From: Desulfoscipio sp. XC116
Lineage (GTDB): Bacteria > Bacillota > Desulfotomaculia > Desulfotomaculales > Desulfallaceae
Reading direction: 5' to 3'
Length of the DNA: 64,000 nt
Assembly: GCF_039851975.1 (NCBI RefSeq)
Contig: NZ_CP156660.1
Span: 1,302,001-1,366,000 of the forward strand
Part shown: positions 27,132 through 36,388 of the stretch, in pieces
Numbering within the stretch: the stretch's first letter is position 1
Layout of the letters: the number at the start of each line of letters is the position of its first letter
Position numbers and translations under genes: made by a program
Notes under the pieces: model-generated
The model's input: only the letters and a program-made list of their open reading frames with translations
Told to the model about the DNA's origin: nothing
Databases searched by the model: none

Positions 27132-27701
27132 TTAAGTTAATCCTATTTGATTCTGAGGATACGGAACTTGTTGATAGGTTTGTCCGTATAGGTTTAAACT
27201 TGACTGCTGTGCCGGTTCAACAGGATAGTATCCCATGTTTGCCATGTATTGCCACACTTCAAAAGCATGATGGGAGCTCATCTGAAAAGCGTTTTCAAGG
27301 AATGAGCGGATTTCCGCATTTGAAGATTCCATTGCGGCCCATGCATATTCGCGACCGGCACGTTTTAGTGTTAATAAATAAGCGGTAGCAATTTCTCTAT
27401 CATTAAATTGCTGAACGTTTACCCTGGGGGTTACTGGTTGTGGGTTTATTGGTTGGCTTTGGATTGAATTAATCTGTTGCATTTGTGGTACAGACAAGTG
27501 TTGAGTGGATATTCCCGCCTTCTGCAGCAGGTCTACTTTAATATTGTAATCCTGCACATGGAAAGGAAAATGTTTTAGAAGTAAGGCTTTAAGCTGCGGA
27601 TCTTGAGCTTGATTAACAAAGCAAGCCATGTTTGTAATGGAATTAACACAACTCATCGTTAGTTCATGCAGATCGTGCACTTCATGAGCCGATAATCTCA
27701 T
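27132..27701 (-). CDS. CotF-type spore coat protein
   Basis: The 189-residue protein is mainly helical, with two halves joined by a Gln/Pro-rich linker (about residues 75-100, many QP and PQ). The first half (LHELTMSCVNSITNMACF) and the second (FNDREIATAYLLTLKRAGREYAWAA, then MANMGYYPVEPA) match coat F/ferritin-like spore coat proteins. The C-terminus is Tyr/Gln-rich, common in coat proteins. Expected in the mother cell late in sporulation and deposited on the spore. Monocistronic. Confidence 0.8.
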   Translation of the reverse strand: MRLSAHEVHDLHELTMSCVNSITNMACFVNQAQDPQLKALLLKHFPFHVQDYNIKVDLLQKAGISTQHLSVPQMQQINSIQSQPINPQPVTPRVNVQQFNDREIATAYLLTLKRAGREYAWAAMESSNAEIRSFLENAFQMSSHHAFEVWQYMANMGYYPVEPAQQSSLNLYGQTYQQVPYPQNQIGLT

Positions 27702-27900
27702 AACAACACTCCCTTATGTTTTTTAGCTATGCATATATGGTGCTTAAAAAGTTGCTATTCTATGATAAAGAATTTTAGTAAATAATGTGTTCCGTGGAAT
27801 AAATGCGGAGAGATTGTCAGCCGATGTCAGTTGCGCAATTATGTAATATATCAATTTTGGTGATCACGATGCTATTATTCATTATCGGTAAGGATATTAA

Positions 27901-28350
27901 CTAAATCTTGACCCTGTTGATTTTATCTAGCCAGCGAAGAGAGGCTGCAGTTGCTGCGCCGAATATTATAGATCCGATAAAATGAGAAAACTGTGTGTTT
28001 GATCCTGTCTCATGCAAGTGAGGAACTTGGTATAATACTGGAATCGTATAAATAATAAAAAAACTTATCAGACCGTAAAATATACCTTTTAGTAAATAAC
28101 CCCTGGATTTGATTATTGGTATAAAGAAGGCAAAAATAATACCCAATAATCCGGCCCATATTACTTGCATAGTAAAGGACATTATAGTTTCATAAATACT
28201 TTGAGGTGGTTCTCCATAGATCATCATTGCGGCCCAGTCAAGGTAACGAAATGAGCCGAAGTCCAAGTAATAATAAGAAAATAAGTCCCATAGTTCCATA
28301 GATAACCCGCCGATAATTCCAGCTATTGCTCCTCTAAATGTTCTATCCAT
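27901..28350 (-). CDS. Four-helix membrane protein, paralog of the gene at 52218
   Basis: The 149 residues have about four membrane helices. It shares its whole layout with the product of 52218-52685: a short polar start, RGAIAGIIGGLSMELWDLFSYY, a [FR]-[RY]-[FY]-LDW segment, GLLGIIFAFFIP, KGIFYG, and GSIIFGAATAASLRWLD at the end. Function unknown; similar small proteins occur in Desulfotomaculum-type genomes and may be linked to spores, but this is only an impression. No RBS stronger than AAGG is seen. Confidence 0.6.
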   Translation of the reverse strand: MDRTFRGAIAGIIGGLSMELWDLFSYYYLDFGSFRYLDWAAMMIYGEPPQSIYETIMSFTMQVIWAGLLGIIFAFFIPIIKSRGYLLKGIFYGLISFFIIYTIPVLYQVPHLHETGSNTQFSHFIGSIIFGAATAASLRWLDKINRVKI

Positions 28351-28377
28351 AAAATATCTTACAACCTTTCTGAACAG

Positions 28378-28650
28378 TTATGATCTTATGATTTCGTACC
28401 TGGGCACCGGATGAAGCCAATTTTTCGTTTTACCGTACCTAAATATCTTTTCTGCCATATCTAAATCATTAAAAAGTAAATCCTTAAAAAGACTTCTGAT
28501 TCTGTCATTGGTTGTGGATTTATCTAAAGTCTGAACATGCACTGTTATTGCACATTGTATGCCGGGCGGCACATTCCTAAACATGGAGTCACCTTCTAAC
28601 AAACAGGTATTTTTAGCGGGTGGCATAAGACTGGGCGGTCTAATAGGCAA
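28378..28650 (-). CDS. Hypothetical protein, possibly 5'-truncated
   Basis: The frame runs from a TTG at 28650 without RBS; an ATG at 28584 does have AGAAGGTG upstream. The stretch before that ATG (RPPSLMPPAKNTCLLEGDSM) reads as protein, so either translation starts at the TTG or the gene has lost its 5' end. The C-terminal part (LFNDLDMAEKIFRYGKTKNW) resembles the helical end of ferritin-like spore proteins. It follows the membrane protein gene closely on the same strand. Family not established. Confidence 0.4.
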   Translation of the reverse strand: MPIRPPSLMPPAKNTCLLEGDSMFRNVPPGIQCAITVHVQTLDKSTTNDRIRSLFKDLLFNDLDMAEKIFRYGKTKNWLHPVPRYEIIRS

Positions 28651-29108
28651 CGTTATGCTACTTTAAAGCAAAATATAAGTTTAGTATATAACTTAAAAAG
28701 CTTTTAATGCATATTTTTATTTTTGGCGCGACCGTTGTCTGATGCCTGCTGTCTGTCGGTCGGTGGAGGCTTGCTGTTAAGCTTTGATGTGAAGCTTTGG
28801 TGGCGGGTGTTGAACAAAAAATTACTATAAAGGATTATAACTGTGGTACAATTAACCAAAACTGCGGTGCCGGCAGTTTCTGCCGCGGTATTGCCGGTTA
28901 CATGTACATAACTTTTTCCTCGTTACTTCTTGCAAATTGAGTACTGAACAAGCAGCGGAAGTGCCGGGTAAATACAATCGGCAGCGATTGTCGCGGGTAT
29001 GAACAATAACTAAAACAAAAAGAAGCCCAACTCGCAATCCAGTCGGGCTTCTTTTTTTAAATTTGCTGATGGTTGCTAGTGGGGCAGTGAAAATGATGGA
29101 CTACCGAC
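28651..29108. other. Non-coding stretch, possibly a small plus-strand transcript
   Basis: No long ORF. On the plus strand AAAGGA precedes a GTG (28841) that opens a 22-codon frame (MVQLTKTAVPAVSAAVLPV...), too short to call. The stretch ends with a strong hairpin (29017-29058), suggesting that a short plus-strand RNA stops there. Confidence 0.3.
29017..29058. terminator. Bidirectional terminator
   Basis: AAAAAGAAGCCC / GGGCTTCTTTTTTT stem with a partly paired loop, T tracts on both sides. It serves the CNNM/CorC-like gene on the minus strand and possibly a small plus-strand transcript. Confidence 0.75.
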
Positions 29109-30446
29109 TTATACTGCTTGATTAATCAATTCCGTATCATCCAGTATGCGCAGCCTGATGCGGCGAATACTGAGGCGATTAATCTCCGCAACTTCGAGCT
29201 TAAACCCAGACAACTCCACGGTGTCACCGACTCGAGGTCTCTTGCCCAGACGGCCGAACATATACCCGGCAAGGGTATCATATTCCTGCTCATCCTTTAC
29301 CGGCAGGTTAAATTTTTGTGCGGCCTCATCCAATAGCAGCCGACCGTCTACCAGGTAGGTTTTTTCATCCTCAGTAATAATTTGCGGCTGTTCCTGGTCA
29401 AATTCATCCTGGATTTCTCCCACCAGTTCCTCCAGTATGTTTTCCATCGTGATGATACCGGCGGTTCCTCCATATTCGTCTACAACCAAAGCCATATGTT
29501 GATGTTGCTGTTGGAAGTTATGCAACAGTTGCCCCAGCGGCATACCTTCAGGTACCAGCATAATATTGCGGCGCACGTTATTTAAACCTCCCTCTGCTTC
29601 TAAACGGAAAAGGTCTTTAATATGGATTAACCCCAACACATTATCCCGGTCGCCTTCACAAAGGGGAAAACGGGTATGACCGGATCTCCTGGCAATGTCT
29701 ATATTTTCTTCAATAGACTTGGTCAAATCCAGGTATACTACCTCCGGTCTGGGCACCATTACATCCCGCACCACTTTATCTTCAAAATCAAATACGTTTT
29801 GCAGCAGTCGCCATTCTTCTTTATCCAGGTGTCCGCCGCGGTAACTTTCCTGCACCAGCATTTGCAGTTCTTCCTCGCTGTGACTTTCCTCATGTTCGCT
29901 GGCGGGCTTTACGTTAAAAAGTTTTAAAATATGGTTGGCGGTGCCGTTGAATACTACAATGCCCGGGTAAAAGATGAGATAAAAAAACCGCATAGGCATT
30001 GCCAGCCACAAGGTGACTGTCTCAGCCCGCTGGATGGCCAGTGATTTAGGCACGAGTTCGCCAAAAACCACGTGTATGAAAGTAACCAAAGAGAAAGCTA
30101 TGACAAAGGAAATGGAGTGAATAGCAGTCGCGGAGGTGATGCCCAATAAGAACATCAGCGGCTCAAGGAGTTTGGCTACTACCGGTTCACCCAGCCAGCC
30201 CAAGCCAAGGCTGGAAACGGTAATGCCGAGCTGACATACCGATAGGTAGGCGTCAATGTTTTTAACACAGCACTGGGCGGTTTTAGCCGCTTTGTTGCCT
30301 TCTTCCACCAGTTGTGCCAATCGCGTAGGTCTAACCTTGACGAATGAAAATTCGGCGGACACAAAGATGCCGTTTAAAAGTACTAGAAATAGAGCCAATA
30401 TTATTTGAAGCGCGGTTATAATACTGAATGACAATCCGTCATCCAT
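29109..30446 (-). CDS. CNNM/CorC family membrane protein (DUF21-CBS-CorC_HlyC)
   Basis: The 445-residue protein has a DUF21 membrane domain (about four helices, residues 10-185, with FVSAEFSFVKVRPTRL), a CBS pair (VRDVMVPRPEV and MALVVDEYGGTAGIITMENILEELVG) and a C-terminal CorC_HlyC domain (DTLAGYMFGRLGKRPRVGD). Such proteins are linked to Mg2+ or Co2+ efflux/homeostasis; the old name hemolysin is misleading. A second member lies 228 bases upstream on the same strand (30675), so this is a tandem paralog pair. Confidence 0.88.
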   Translation of the reverse strand: MDDGLSFSIITALQIILALFLVLLNGIFVSAEFSFVKVRPTRLAQLVEEGNKAAKTAQCCVKNIDAYLSVCQLGITVSSLGLGWLGEPVVAKLLEPLMFLLGITSATAIHSISFVIAFSLVTFIHVVFGELVPKSLAIQRAETVTLWLAMPMRFFYLIFYPGIVVFNGTANHILKLFNVKPASEHEESHSEEELQMLVQESYRGGHLDKEEWRLLQNVFDFEDKVVRDVMVPRPEVVYLDLTKSIEENIDIARRSGHTRFPLCEGDRDNVLGLIHIKDLFRLEAEGGLNNVRRNIMLVPEGMPLGQLLHNFQQQHQHMALVVDEYGGTAGIITMENILEELVGEIQDEFDQEQPQIITEDEKTYLVDGRLLLDEAAQKFNLPVKDEQEYDTLAGYMFGRLGKRPRVGDTVELSGFKLEVAEINRLSIRRIRLRILDDTELINQAV

Positions 30447-30674
30447 AGTAACTTATCCAATCCCCCTCAAAATATATTTTTGGGCTTTTGCTTTGTTATT
30501 TATATTATCATATATATTAGCAGGTTAACTAATTTAAACAAAACCCTCAACCGGTCAATATGACCGCTCTAAAACCCACTGGTTCCTATTATAGCAGGTA
30601 AGCCCCTGATTTTGTCCTTTATCTCGCCCACTCGCAACCGGATACGTCTTTGGCAATGTGCGATACGATTGTAA

Positions 30675-31949
30675 TTACGATTTGGAGCTGATTAGCACCT
30701 TTTTTATTCTTCTATTGCCCATTTCTCTTACTTGAAACATATATCCAGCCCAAGATAAAGTTTCGCCGTTTACAGGCAGGTGTCCCAATTTTTCAAGCAT
30801 AAACCCGGCGATTGTTTCATATTCAGCATCAGGTGAGATGCTTTTTAAGTCAAGTGCTTCTATGATATCCTCAATTGGTGTATCACCTTCCACTAACCAC
30901 TGACCCTCCGAAGTTTTGATAATGTGACTTTGGTCTTCAATAATATCGCCTATTATTTCGTCCACCAGGTCTTCGAGAGTTACTATCCCTGCAATGCCGC
31001 CATATTCATCTACAACGGCAGCCATACCCAACTTTTTCTGTCGAAACTCTTTTAACAATTCCACTGTATGCTTGGTCTCAGGTACAAGCAAAGTTGATGA
31101 CATAATGTCTTCCACCTTGCGGTTCTGATTCACTAAGAACTCACAAGCCAGATTGTGAATTCCGATCATGCCAACTACATTTTCATAATTACTCTTATAT
31201 ACCGGGAATGCAGAGTAACAGACTTTGCAAGCCTTTTCCAGAGCCTCTTTAATGCTTTCATCGGCATCTAAATAAAAAATTTCGGTTCTTGGTACCATAA
31301 CCTGCCGCACAATCCGATCGCCAAAATCAAAGACAGCTTCAATCATACGCTTTTCTTCTTCCGGGAGGGTTCTGTGCTCTGTAATATAGAGCCGAATTTC
31401 TTCTTCCGTTATTTCTTTTTCTCGTTGCTGGGGATTCCCGCCCAGCAACCTTACAACTACGTTTGTGGAAAAAGTCAAAAAACGTGTTAATGGGATGGTT
31501 GCTTTGGCGATGAGGTTGATAGGTCTTGCCGCTGCCAATGCAATTTTTTCGGACCACTGCATGGCCAGACGCTTAGGTGCCAGTTCCCCGAAAACCAATG
31601 TTATGTAAGAGATGATTACCGTGACGATTAATACCCCCAGAGTGTTGGAGATACCTGTCGGAATGCCGATTTCCCTAAGTTCACGTGCCATAGCTGTTGA
31701 TAAACCAACCGCAGCAGTTGCGCTGGCCAAAAATCCGGCCAGTGTTATACCAACCTGAATGGTTGCCAGAAAAAGGCTGGGGTTTTCGATTAACCCGATA
31801 AGTACTTGAGCCGATTTGTTTCCGTCATTTTTTAGTTGTTCTATTATTACCCGTCGTGTGGTAAGCACAGCTATTTCACTGGCAGCGAAGAAAGCATTAA
31901 ATAATATGAGTATAAATATAAGCAATAAACCCGTCCAATTGACTTCCAA
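30675..31949 (-). CDS. CNNM/CorC family membrane protein, second copy
   Basis: TTG 31949 is chosen because AAAGGTG lies six bases upstream; the ATG at 31994 would add 15 polar residues and has no RBS. The 424-residue protein repeats the architecture of its neighbour: DUF21 (NAFFAASEIAVLTTRR, LVFGELAPKRLAMQW), CBS pair (RQVMVPRTEI, MAAVVDEYGGIAGIVTLEDLVDE) and CorC_HlyC (ETIAGFMLEKLGHLPVNGE). Similarity to the downstream gene is clear but far from identity, so the duplication is old. Confidence 0.88.
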   Translation of the reverse strand: MEVNWTGLLLIFILILFNAFFAASEIAVLTTRRVIIEQLKNDGNKSAQVLIGLIENPSLFLATIQVGITLAGFLASATAAVGLSTAMARELREIGIPTGISNTLGVLIVTVIISYITLVFGELAPKRLAMQWSEKIALAAARPINLIAKATIPLTRFLTFSTNVVVRLLGGNPQQREKEITEEEIRLYITEHRTLPEEEKRMIEAVFDFGDRIVRQVMVPRTEIFYLDADESIKEALEKACKVCYSAFPVYKSNYENVVGMIGIHNLACEFLVNQNRKVEDIMSSTLLVPETKHTVELLKEFRQKKLGMAAVVDEYGGIAGIVTLEDLVDEIIGDIIEDQSHIIKTSEGQWLVEGDTPIEDIIEALDLKSISPDAEYETIAGFMLEKLGHLPVNGETLSWAGYMFQVREMGNRRIKKVLISSKS

Positions 31950-32359
31950 ATTAAACACCTTTACATAATAATTTTTGCGCTTTACGTTTAGCATGTATGA
32001 AATTATTTATTCATATGCAAAACGGTATATTATTTTATATTTTAATAAGATTTTCCTCATCCTGGTATTGAGTGGCGTTTTATTCGTAGCAAAAGGTATC
32101 TTCAGTAATATTGCACATCCGCTGTCATCTTAAACTATTGATCTATTATTCTCTGGTAATAGTTTTTTGAATCAAGTGAAGATTTTTTGTTGATAATGCA
32201 AATGCGCTCTGATCGCTTGGAGAGGGACATTCAAATTGAAATATATTTCTTCACTATTTCTTGCTGCATTGAACAATCCGCGGGCTAAAAGATCTCACCC
32301 GTTTTTGTCCAACTGAATAATATATTCTAAAGGAACTGTTGCAAAATGGGGGGATTAGC
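31950..32359. other. Divergent intergenic region
   Basis: A/T-rich; holds the promoters of the CNNM gene (minus) and the hydrolase (plus). A hairpin CGGG...CCCG followed by TTTTTG lies at 32281-32307. A short TTG-started frame (MKYISSLFLAALNNPRAK, about 32237-32317) runs through it and may be a gene fragment. No supported gene. Confidence 0.35.
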
Positions 32360-33172
32360 TTGGGTTACTTTGTTAGAGTAGAACAAGATGTGAATATTTA
32401 CGTGGAAGACCTTAACCCGGGGAATGGGAAGCCAATCTTATTTATACACGGTTGGCCGGCAAATTATAAAATGTTCGAATATCAGTTTAATAAGCTTCCC
32501 CAAATGGGATATCGTTGCATCGGAATGGATTGCAGAGGATTTGGTAAATCCGATAAACCTTGGAGAGGCTACAATTACGATCGAATGGCAGATGATATTC
32601 GAGGTGTGGTTGAAGCACTCAACTTACGTGATTTTACACTCGGAGGGCACTCTACGGGGGGAGCTATTGCCATTCGATATATGGCCCGTCACAATGGATA
32701 TGGGGTATCCAGGCTAGCCCTTTTTGCGGCTGCGGCTCCCAGTCTTATTCAGCGTCCATATTTCCCTTATGGTTTAACAAAAGAAGACGTAAATAAGATC
32801 ATTCAGGGAACATGTGAAGACCGTCCTAATATGTTGCAGGAATTCGGAAATATGTTTTTTTTCCAGTATGTGACTAAGCCTTTCTCGGCTTGGTTTTTTC
32901 AATTAGGACTTCAGGCGGCAGGTTGGGCCACCGCAGCGGTTGCATTCTCCTGGTTGGACGAAGAAGGCTTATTTTCCGACCTCGGAAAAATAAACGTTCC
33001 TACATTAATTCTTCACGGTATTCATGACAGAGTTTGTCTTTTCCCTCTGGCCGAAGCACAAAACCGGGGAATAAAAAATTCCAAGCTTGTACCGTTTAAA
33101 TACAGTGGCCACGGATTATTTTACGATGAGCGTGACAAATTCAACAAGGAGTTGATACAATTTATTGGATAA
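32360..33172 (+). CDS. Alpha/beta hydrolase
   Basis: TTG 32360 follows GGGGGGA at five bases; a TTG at 32339 lies upstream of this RBS. The 270-residue enzyme has the oxyanion-hole HGWP, the substrate-strand segment DCRGFGKSDKP, the nucleophile elbow GHSTGG, the acid ILHGIHDRV and the base histidine in YSGHGLF. This matches non-haem haloperoxidase/esterase-type hydrolases. A cap region lies between about residues 130 and 205. The natural substrate is unknown; it stands alone, so context does not help. Confidence 0.88.
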   Translation: MGYFVRVEQDVNIYVEDLNPGNGKPILFIHGWPANYKMFEYQFNKLPQMGYRCIGMDCRGFGKSDKPWRGYNYDRMADDIRGVVEALNLRDFTLGGHSTGGAIAIRYMARHNGYGVSRLALFAAAAPSLIQRPYFPYGLTKEDVNKIIQGTCEDRPNMLQEFGNMFFFQYVTKPFSAWFFQLGLQAAGWATAAVAFSWLDEEGLFSDLGKINVPTLILHGIHDRVCLFPLAEAQNRGIKNSKLVPFKYSGHGLFYDERDKFNKELIQFIG

Positions 33173-33294
33173 CACAAGTTGTTGAATCCAGCCTAATCTG
33201 CCGTCAGTAAAGAATAAGGTGCTAAATGTACATGTCGCAAGTCTAAGGGTAAGAGAGTCTGTGAAAATATGAAAGCGAGAAATCGTCGGGTAGG

Positions 33295-33377
33295 GTAGGG
33301 AGGCTATCCATTAGCTGAGTAGTCTCCCTGCCACACACCGTGTGTATCGTTCGGTATGCGGTGGTTTTTTAAATTCT
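33295..33377 (+). repeat. Structured non-coding remnant, possibly group II intron-associated
   Basis: Two nested hairpins follow each other: GGGAGgCTA ... TAGtCTCCC (about 33298-33330) and CCACACACC ... GGTATGCGGTGG (about 33331-33366), then TTTTTT. The wording GGGTAGGGTAGGGAGG...CTGCCACACACCG...CGGTATGCGGTGG resembles sequences seen beside group II intron reverse transcriptase genes in Firmicutes. No RT gene is present. Assignment is from recall and weak. Confidence 0.35.
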
Positions 33378-33406
33378 TATGAACAGGAGATGGTATAAAA
33401 TAAAAA

Positions 33407-33757
33407 TTATTCACTTTTTGTTTTAATATACTCTAAATTATACTCTAAATTCTTTTTTGCATCCGGAACGTATTTAAATACCTCATCAAGCTTACTACAT
33501 GCATAATCATTACATTTAGAACATGTTTGTAGATTTCTCCCTTTTGCACACTTTCTAATTTTACACATATACTCACAGTGATATGTCTTAATACCATCCG
33601 ATAAACAACCACTACAATTAATTTGTTCCGGCAGTATTTTAACGTTATAGTGATTTGACCAGTTTTTGGCAACCTTGGCGCGTAGCTTATCATCGTTTTT
33701 CTGTGTTGCAGTGAAAGCTTCGCATTTCGTGCAATCTATTCCGCAAAATGCTATCAT
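33407..33757 (-). CDS. DUF3795 cysteine-rich protein
   Basis: ATG 33757 follows AAGGGAGAG; an ATG at 33778 would include the RBS. The 116-residue protein begins MIAFCGIDCTKCEAF and continues with cysteine pairs (INCSGCLSDG, CEYMCKIRKCAKGR, LQTCSKCNDYAC), the DUF3795 pattern, likely binding zinc or an Fe-S cluster. Small, soluble, function unknown. The hairpin-rich remnant lies downstream. Base composition is A/T-rich compared with housekeeping genes in the window, as for the neighbouring SDR, suggesting acquired DNA. Confidence 0.85.
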   Translation of the reverse strand: MIAFCGIDCTKCEAFTATQKNDDKLRAKVAKNWSNHYNVKILPEQINCSGCLSDGIKTYHCEYMCKIRKCAKGRNLQTCSKCNDYACSKLDEVFKYVPDAKKNLEYNLEYIKTKSE

Positions 33758-34158
33758 ATTTTTCTCTCCCTTAAACATATTGTCAGAATATCTAACTTAT
33801 GGCTATTATATTTTAAAATTCTATTTAAATAAAGGCCATAATCTGTCGCATTCTATTGGCGAGATTTATTGTATTATACAGGCATACTGTAATACAATTA
33901 GACTTAAATTTTCGTAGAAATACGGGATTTTTCTTTTTGAGTGGGTGATGCCAATGGTACTGTAAGCAACATTTATATGTTGCAATATCAAGCGGGCTGT
34001 CATAAAAAGTACACAGAACCTTAAGTAAAAAACATGGGATTTGCCGGTGAACAGTATGGTTGTATTGTAGCATAATGATTGCTGAAGGATGTAAAATACA
34101 TATTATAATAAATAAGAATATGCTTTAATCGGGAGGCGGCAGAGTGGAGGATAATAAT
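33758..34158. other. Divergent A/T-rich intergenic region
   Basis: No gene. Contains a small perfect hairpin GCAACAT-ttat-ATGTTGC (33968-33985) and presumably the promoters of the DUF3795 gene and the SDR gene. Confidence 0.4.
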
Positions 34159-34893
34159 ATGAAAAATAGAGTAGCTGTAATAACGGGAGCTACAAAAGGA
34201 ATTGGCAAGGGTTTATTTATCAGATTAGCTGAAGCTGGAGTGAATACAGCAACGGTTTATCATGAAGATGAAAAGGCAGCTGAAGAGTTTGCGGAAATTG
34301 CACAAAAGATGAATATTAGATATCACATTGAGAAGTTTGATGTTTGTGATATTGTAAAACTGCCCATCTATATTAATAATATATACGAGGAATTTGGCAG
34401 GATAGATTACTTGATTAATAACGTTGGTTTAAATGTTTATAAAACAATACATGATTGCAGTTTGAAAGAATGGGAAAAAGCCCAGGACATTATATTAAAT
34501 GTTCCTTTCCAATTAATGAAATTAGTTATACCTGTTATGAGGCGGCAAAAATTTGGCCGCATTGTAAATATTGGAGCATCATCAAATGATTATTTGAAAG
34601 GGGTTGCAGGTGTTGGGCCTTTTGGGGTGCACAAAGCAGCCTTGACAGTTTTAACAAAAACTTTAGCCTTGGAAGAAATAAAATACGGGATAACAGTAAA
34701 CATGGTGGCACCTGGAAGTACAGAAAAAGCAGGAACAATACCAGAAGGGGGTAGGATACCAATTTCTAATATTCCGATTGGCAGGAGGATTGAGATAGAA
34801 GAAGTGGTGGAGTCCATCATGTTCTTTTTAGCTGATAACGTAGGTGGTATAACAGGGCAGTTCATTGGAGTAAACGGGGGACTGTCTACCTGA
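34159..34893 (+). CDS. SDR family protein lacking the catalytic tyrosine
   Basis: ATG 34159 follows GGAGG (34146-34150). The 244-residue protein is a FabG-like short-chain dehydrogenase: cofactor motif TGATKGIG (residues 9-16), NNVG, Ser141/Ser142, Lys159, and the VNGG C-terminal motif. The YxxxK position reads F155-G-V-H-K159 (codon TTT at 34621), so the catalytic Tyr is Phe. Everything else is preserved, including spacing. It may still bind NAD(P)H but should be a poor reductase; it could be a regulatory or structural homologue, or a damaged enzyme. No pathway partners adjoin it. Confidence 0.85.
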   Translation: MKNRVAVITGATKGIGKGLFIRLAEAGVNTATVYHEDEKAAEEFAEIAQKMNIRYHIEKFDVCDIVKLPIYINNIYEEFGRIDYLINNVGLNVYKTIHDCSLKEWEKAQDIILNVPFQLMKLVIPVMRRQKFGRIVNIGASSNDYLKGVAGVGPFGVHKAALTVLTKTLALEEIKYGITVNMVAPGSTEKAGTIPEGGRIPISNIPIGRRIEIEEVVESIMFFLADNVGGITGQFIGVNGGLST

Positions 34894-35117
34894 CAGTCAA
34901 TTTGAGCCTATAAAAAAACAACATATAGCAACCAAGAAGTGTAATTGCTAATGGGTAGCCTACCCGCTTAAAATGTTCACGAGCACAAGAGTATTTAATT
35001 TTACCGGCAACGTCTAAGTGAGGGCTTTAGTGGCTCCTTAAGAAATCGTAGTTAAAGAAGACAATAGCACATCATCCTATCACTGGCTCCGAACTCACTG
35101 GACAATAGTTATTTGTG

Positions 35118-35753
35118 TTATTTTATTTTTTTAGGTTTAATCGTTTTAACAAAACGAACATCTGTATCCTGTTGTAAAATCTTTTTAGCTGGTTTTAGAA
35201 TTAAGCGATCTTTATTAATTTTATGTTTATTGAATATTTCTAAATTGGTTGATTGCTTTTCAACGTAGTTTCTGTTTAATACACTTTGTTGAGCAAAATT
35301 ATCAACAAGTAAATATAAGTAAGTGGCAAACAGTATATGAGCAATATAAAATGCAGTTATAGATAATGGTTCGTTACGGGCGTAATCGGCAATATTTAAT
35401 AAATTCATTATAAACCCTGCAACTAATAACCAAATGCTATTAACGATAATAATAGCTTTCAACCAAAGATTATTCCATCCGGTTAAGTCCAGGGCTGCCA
35501 CATAAAGCAATGCATAAATTCCTCCAACAATTGTACTCCAAATTACGCCGAGTGTTTTTATTGAAAGAGATTGGGCAACTTCATTATTTAAAAAAAATTC
35601 CATTGTAACTTGAGGCATATTTACGTTTTGGCCTGGTATGGCTTGATTAATTAGATACAGCGATAAGTCGGCTGCTAAAGCTGCTATAGGACCTGCAAAA
35701 GCAGCTAGTAAAAGTTTATCTCTTATTTTAAATAGATCCTCAATTTTTCTCAT
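35118..35753 (-). CDS. Hypothetical membrane protein
   Basis: ATG 35753 follows GGGAGG at a good distance; an upstream ATG at 35807 lacks an RBS. The 211-residue product has about four membrane helices between residues 15 and 150 and a basic cytoplasmic tail (many Lys, ending KTIKPKKIK). Its layout (short amphipathic start, four helices) recalls the small paralogs at 27901 and 52218, but direct similarity is weak. It is A/T-rich and flanked by non-coding DNA and a MITE copy. Function unknown. Confidence 0.55.
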   Translation of the reverse strand: MRKIEDLFKIRDKLLLAAFAGPIAALAADLSLYLINQAIPGQNVNMPQVTMEFFLNNEVAQSLSIKTLGVIWSTIVGGIYALLYVAALDLTGWNNLWLKAIIIVNSIWLLVAGFIMNLLNIADYARNEPLSITAFYIAHILFATYLYLLVDNFAQQSVLNRNYVEKQSTNLEIFNKHKINKDRLILKPAKKILQQDTDVRFVKTIKPKKIK

Positions 35754-35925
35754 AAAGATCCTCCCTACCTTAAATATCTTGTTATTATTACTTTTTTCTA
35801 AAAGCAATATGTCTGTTCATCATTTTTGGGGGATATTGGCTTAAAGGAATGTATTTTCATTCAAACTAAATAATGCTTTATTGTATGTATATTACGGTGG
35901 CTTGGTGGAGTTATCAAAAATAAAA

Positions 35926-36063
35926 GGGGCTGTTGTACAACGGGCTAAATAGTTCATAGTGCCGCAGCTTTTTATAAAGGTATCAAATTATTATCGGAAT
36001 TGGCTGAATTTAGGAAAGGGAGTATCGCTTACTACTCTAAGAAAGTAGTTTTGCGACACCCTC
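35926..36063 (+). mobile_element. MITE-like repeat, copy 1
   Basis: 138 bp bounded by imperfect terminal inverted repeats: GGGGCTGTTGTACAAC at the left and the complement of GAGGGTGTCGCAAAAC at the right. Inside are a left hairpin (GGCTGTTGTAC with GTGCCGCAGC), a TTATTATCGGAATT segment and a right hairpin (CTTACTACT / AAAGTAGT). Copies 2 (39793-39932, inverted) and 3 (52119-52210, lacking the right part) share this order. No transposase is encoded. Confidence 0.75.
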
Positions 36064-36388
36064 TTTTGCTAAAAGTTAAATTACGTTCGAATATCCTCAC
36101 AATGTGTGGTATCCGGTTGTGGTACGAGGCAAACGAATATTACTATAAAATGGGGTTTGATAGCTCGCAAGGCATTGCCTCAATTAGATAATTTAGTCTA
36201 TATTAGCTTAATTGACAAGCTCTTAAATTATGTTTCGGCAACGTAGTATATGGCTTGCAGGACTTCTTTTTTGTCAAAGTAAGAGCTTTTGCGAAATGGC
36301 ATAAAAGAGCAACATCATACAAGAAAACACGGCGGGTATCCAGTATTATTATGAATAAGTTTCCCAATAAAAATAAAGGAGAATAGTT
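36064..36388. other. Non-coding stretch between the MITE and the decarboxylase relic
   Basis: No supported gene. AAAGGAGA at about 36378 is the ribosome binding site of the truncated decarboxylase. Confidence 0.4.

Noticed and set aside
36000-36191. A 63-codon frame overlapping MITE copy 1
   Set aside because: It is composed of MITE hairpin sequence and has no RBS.
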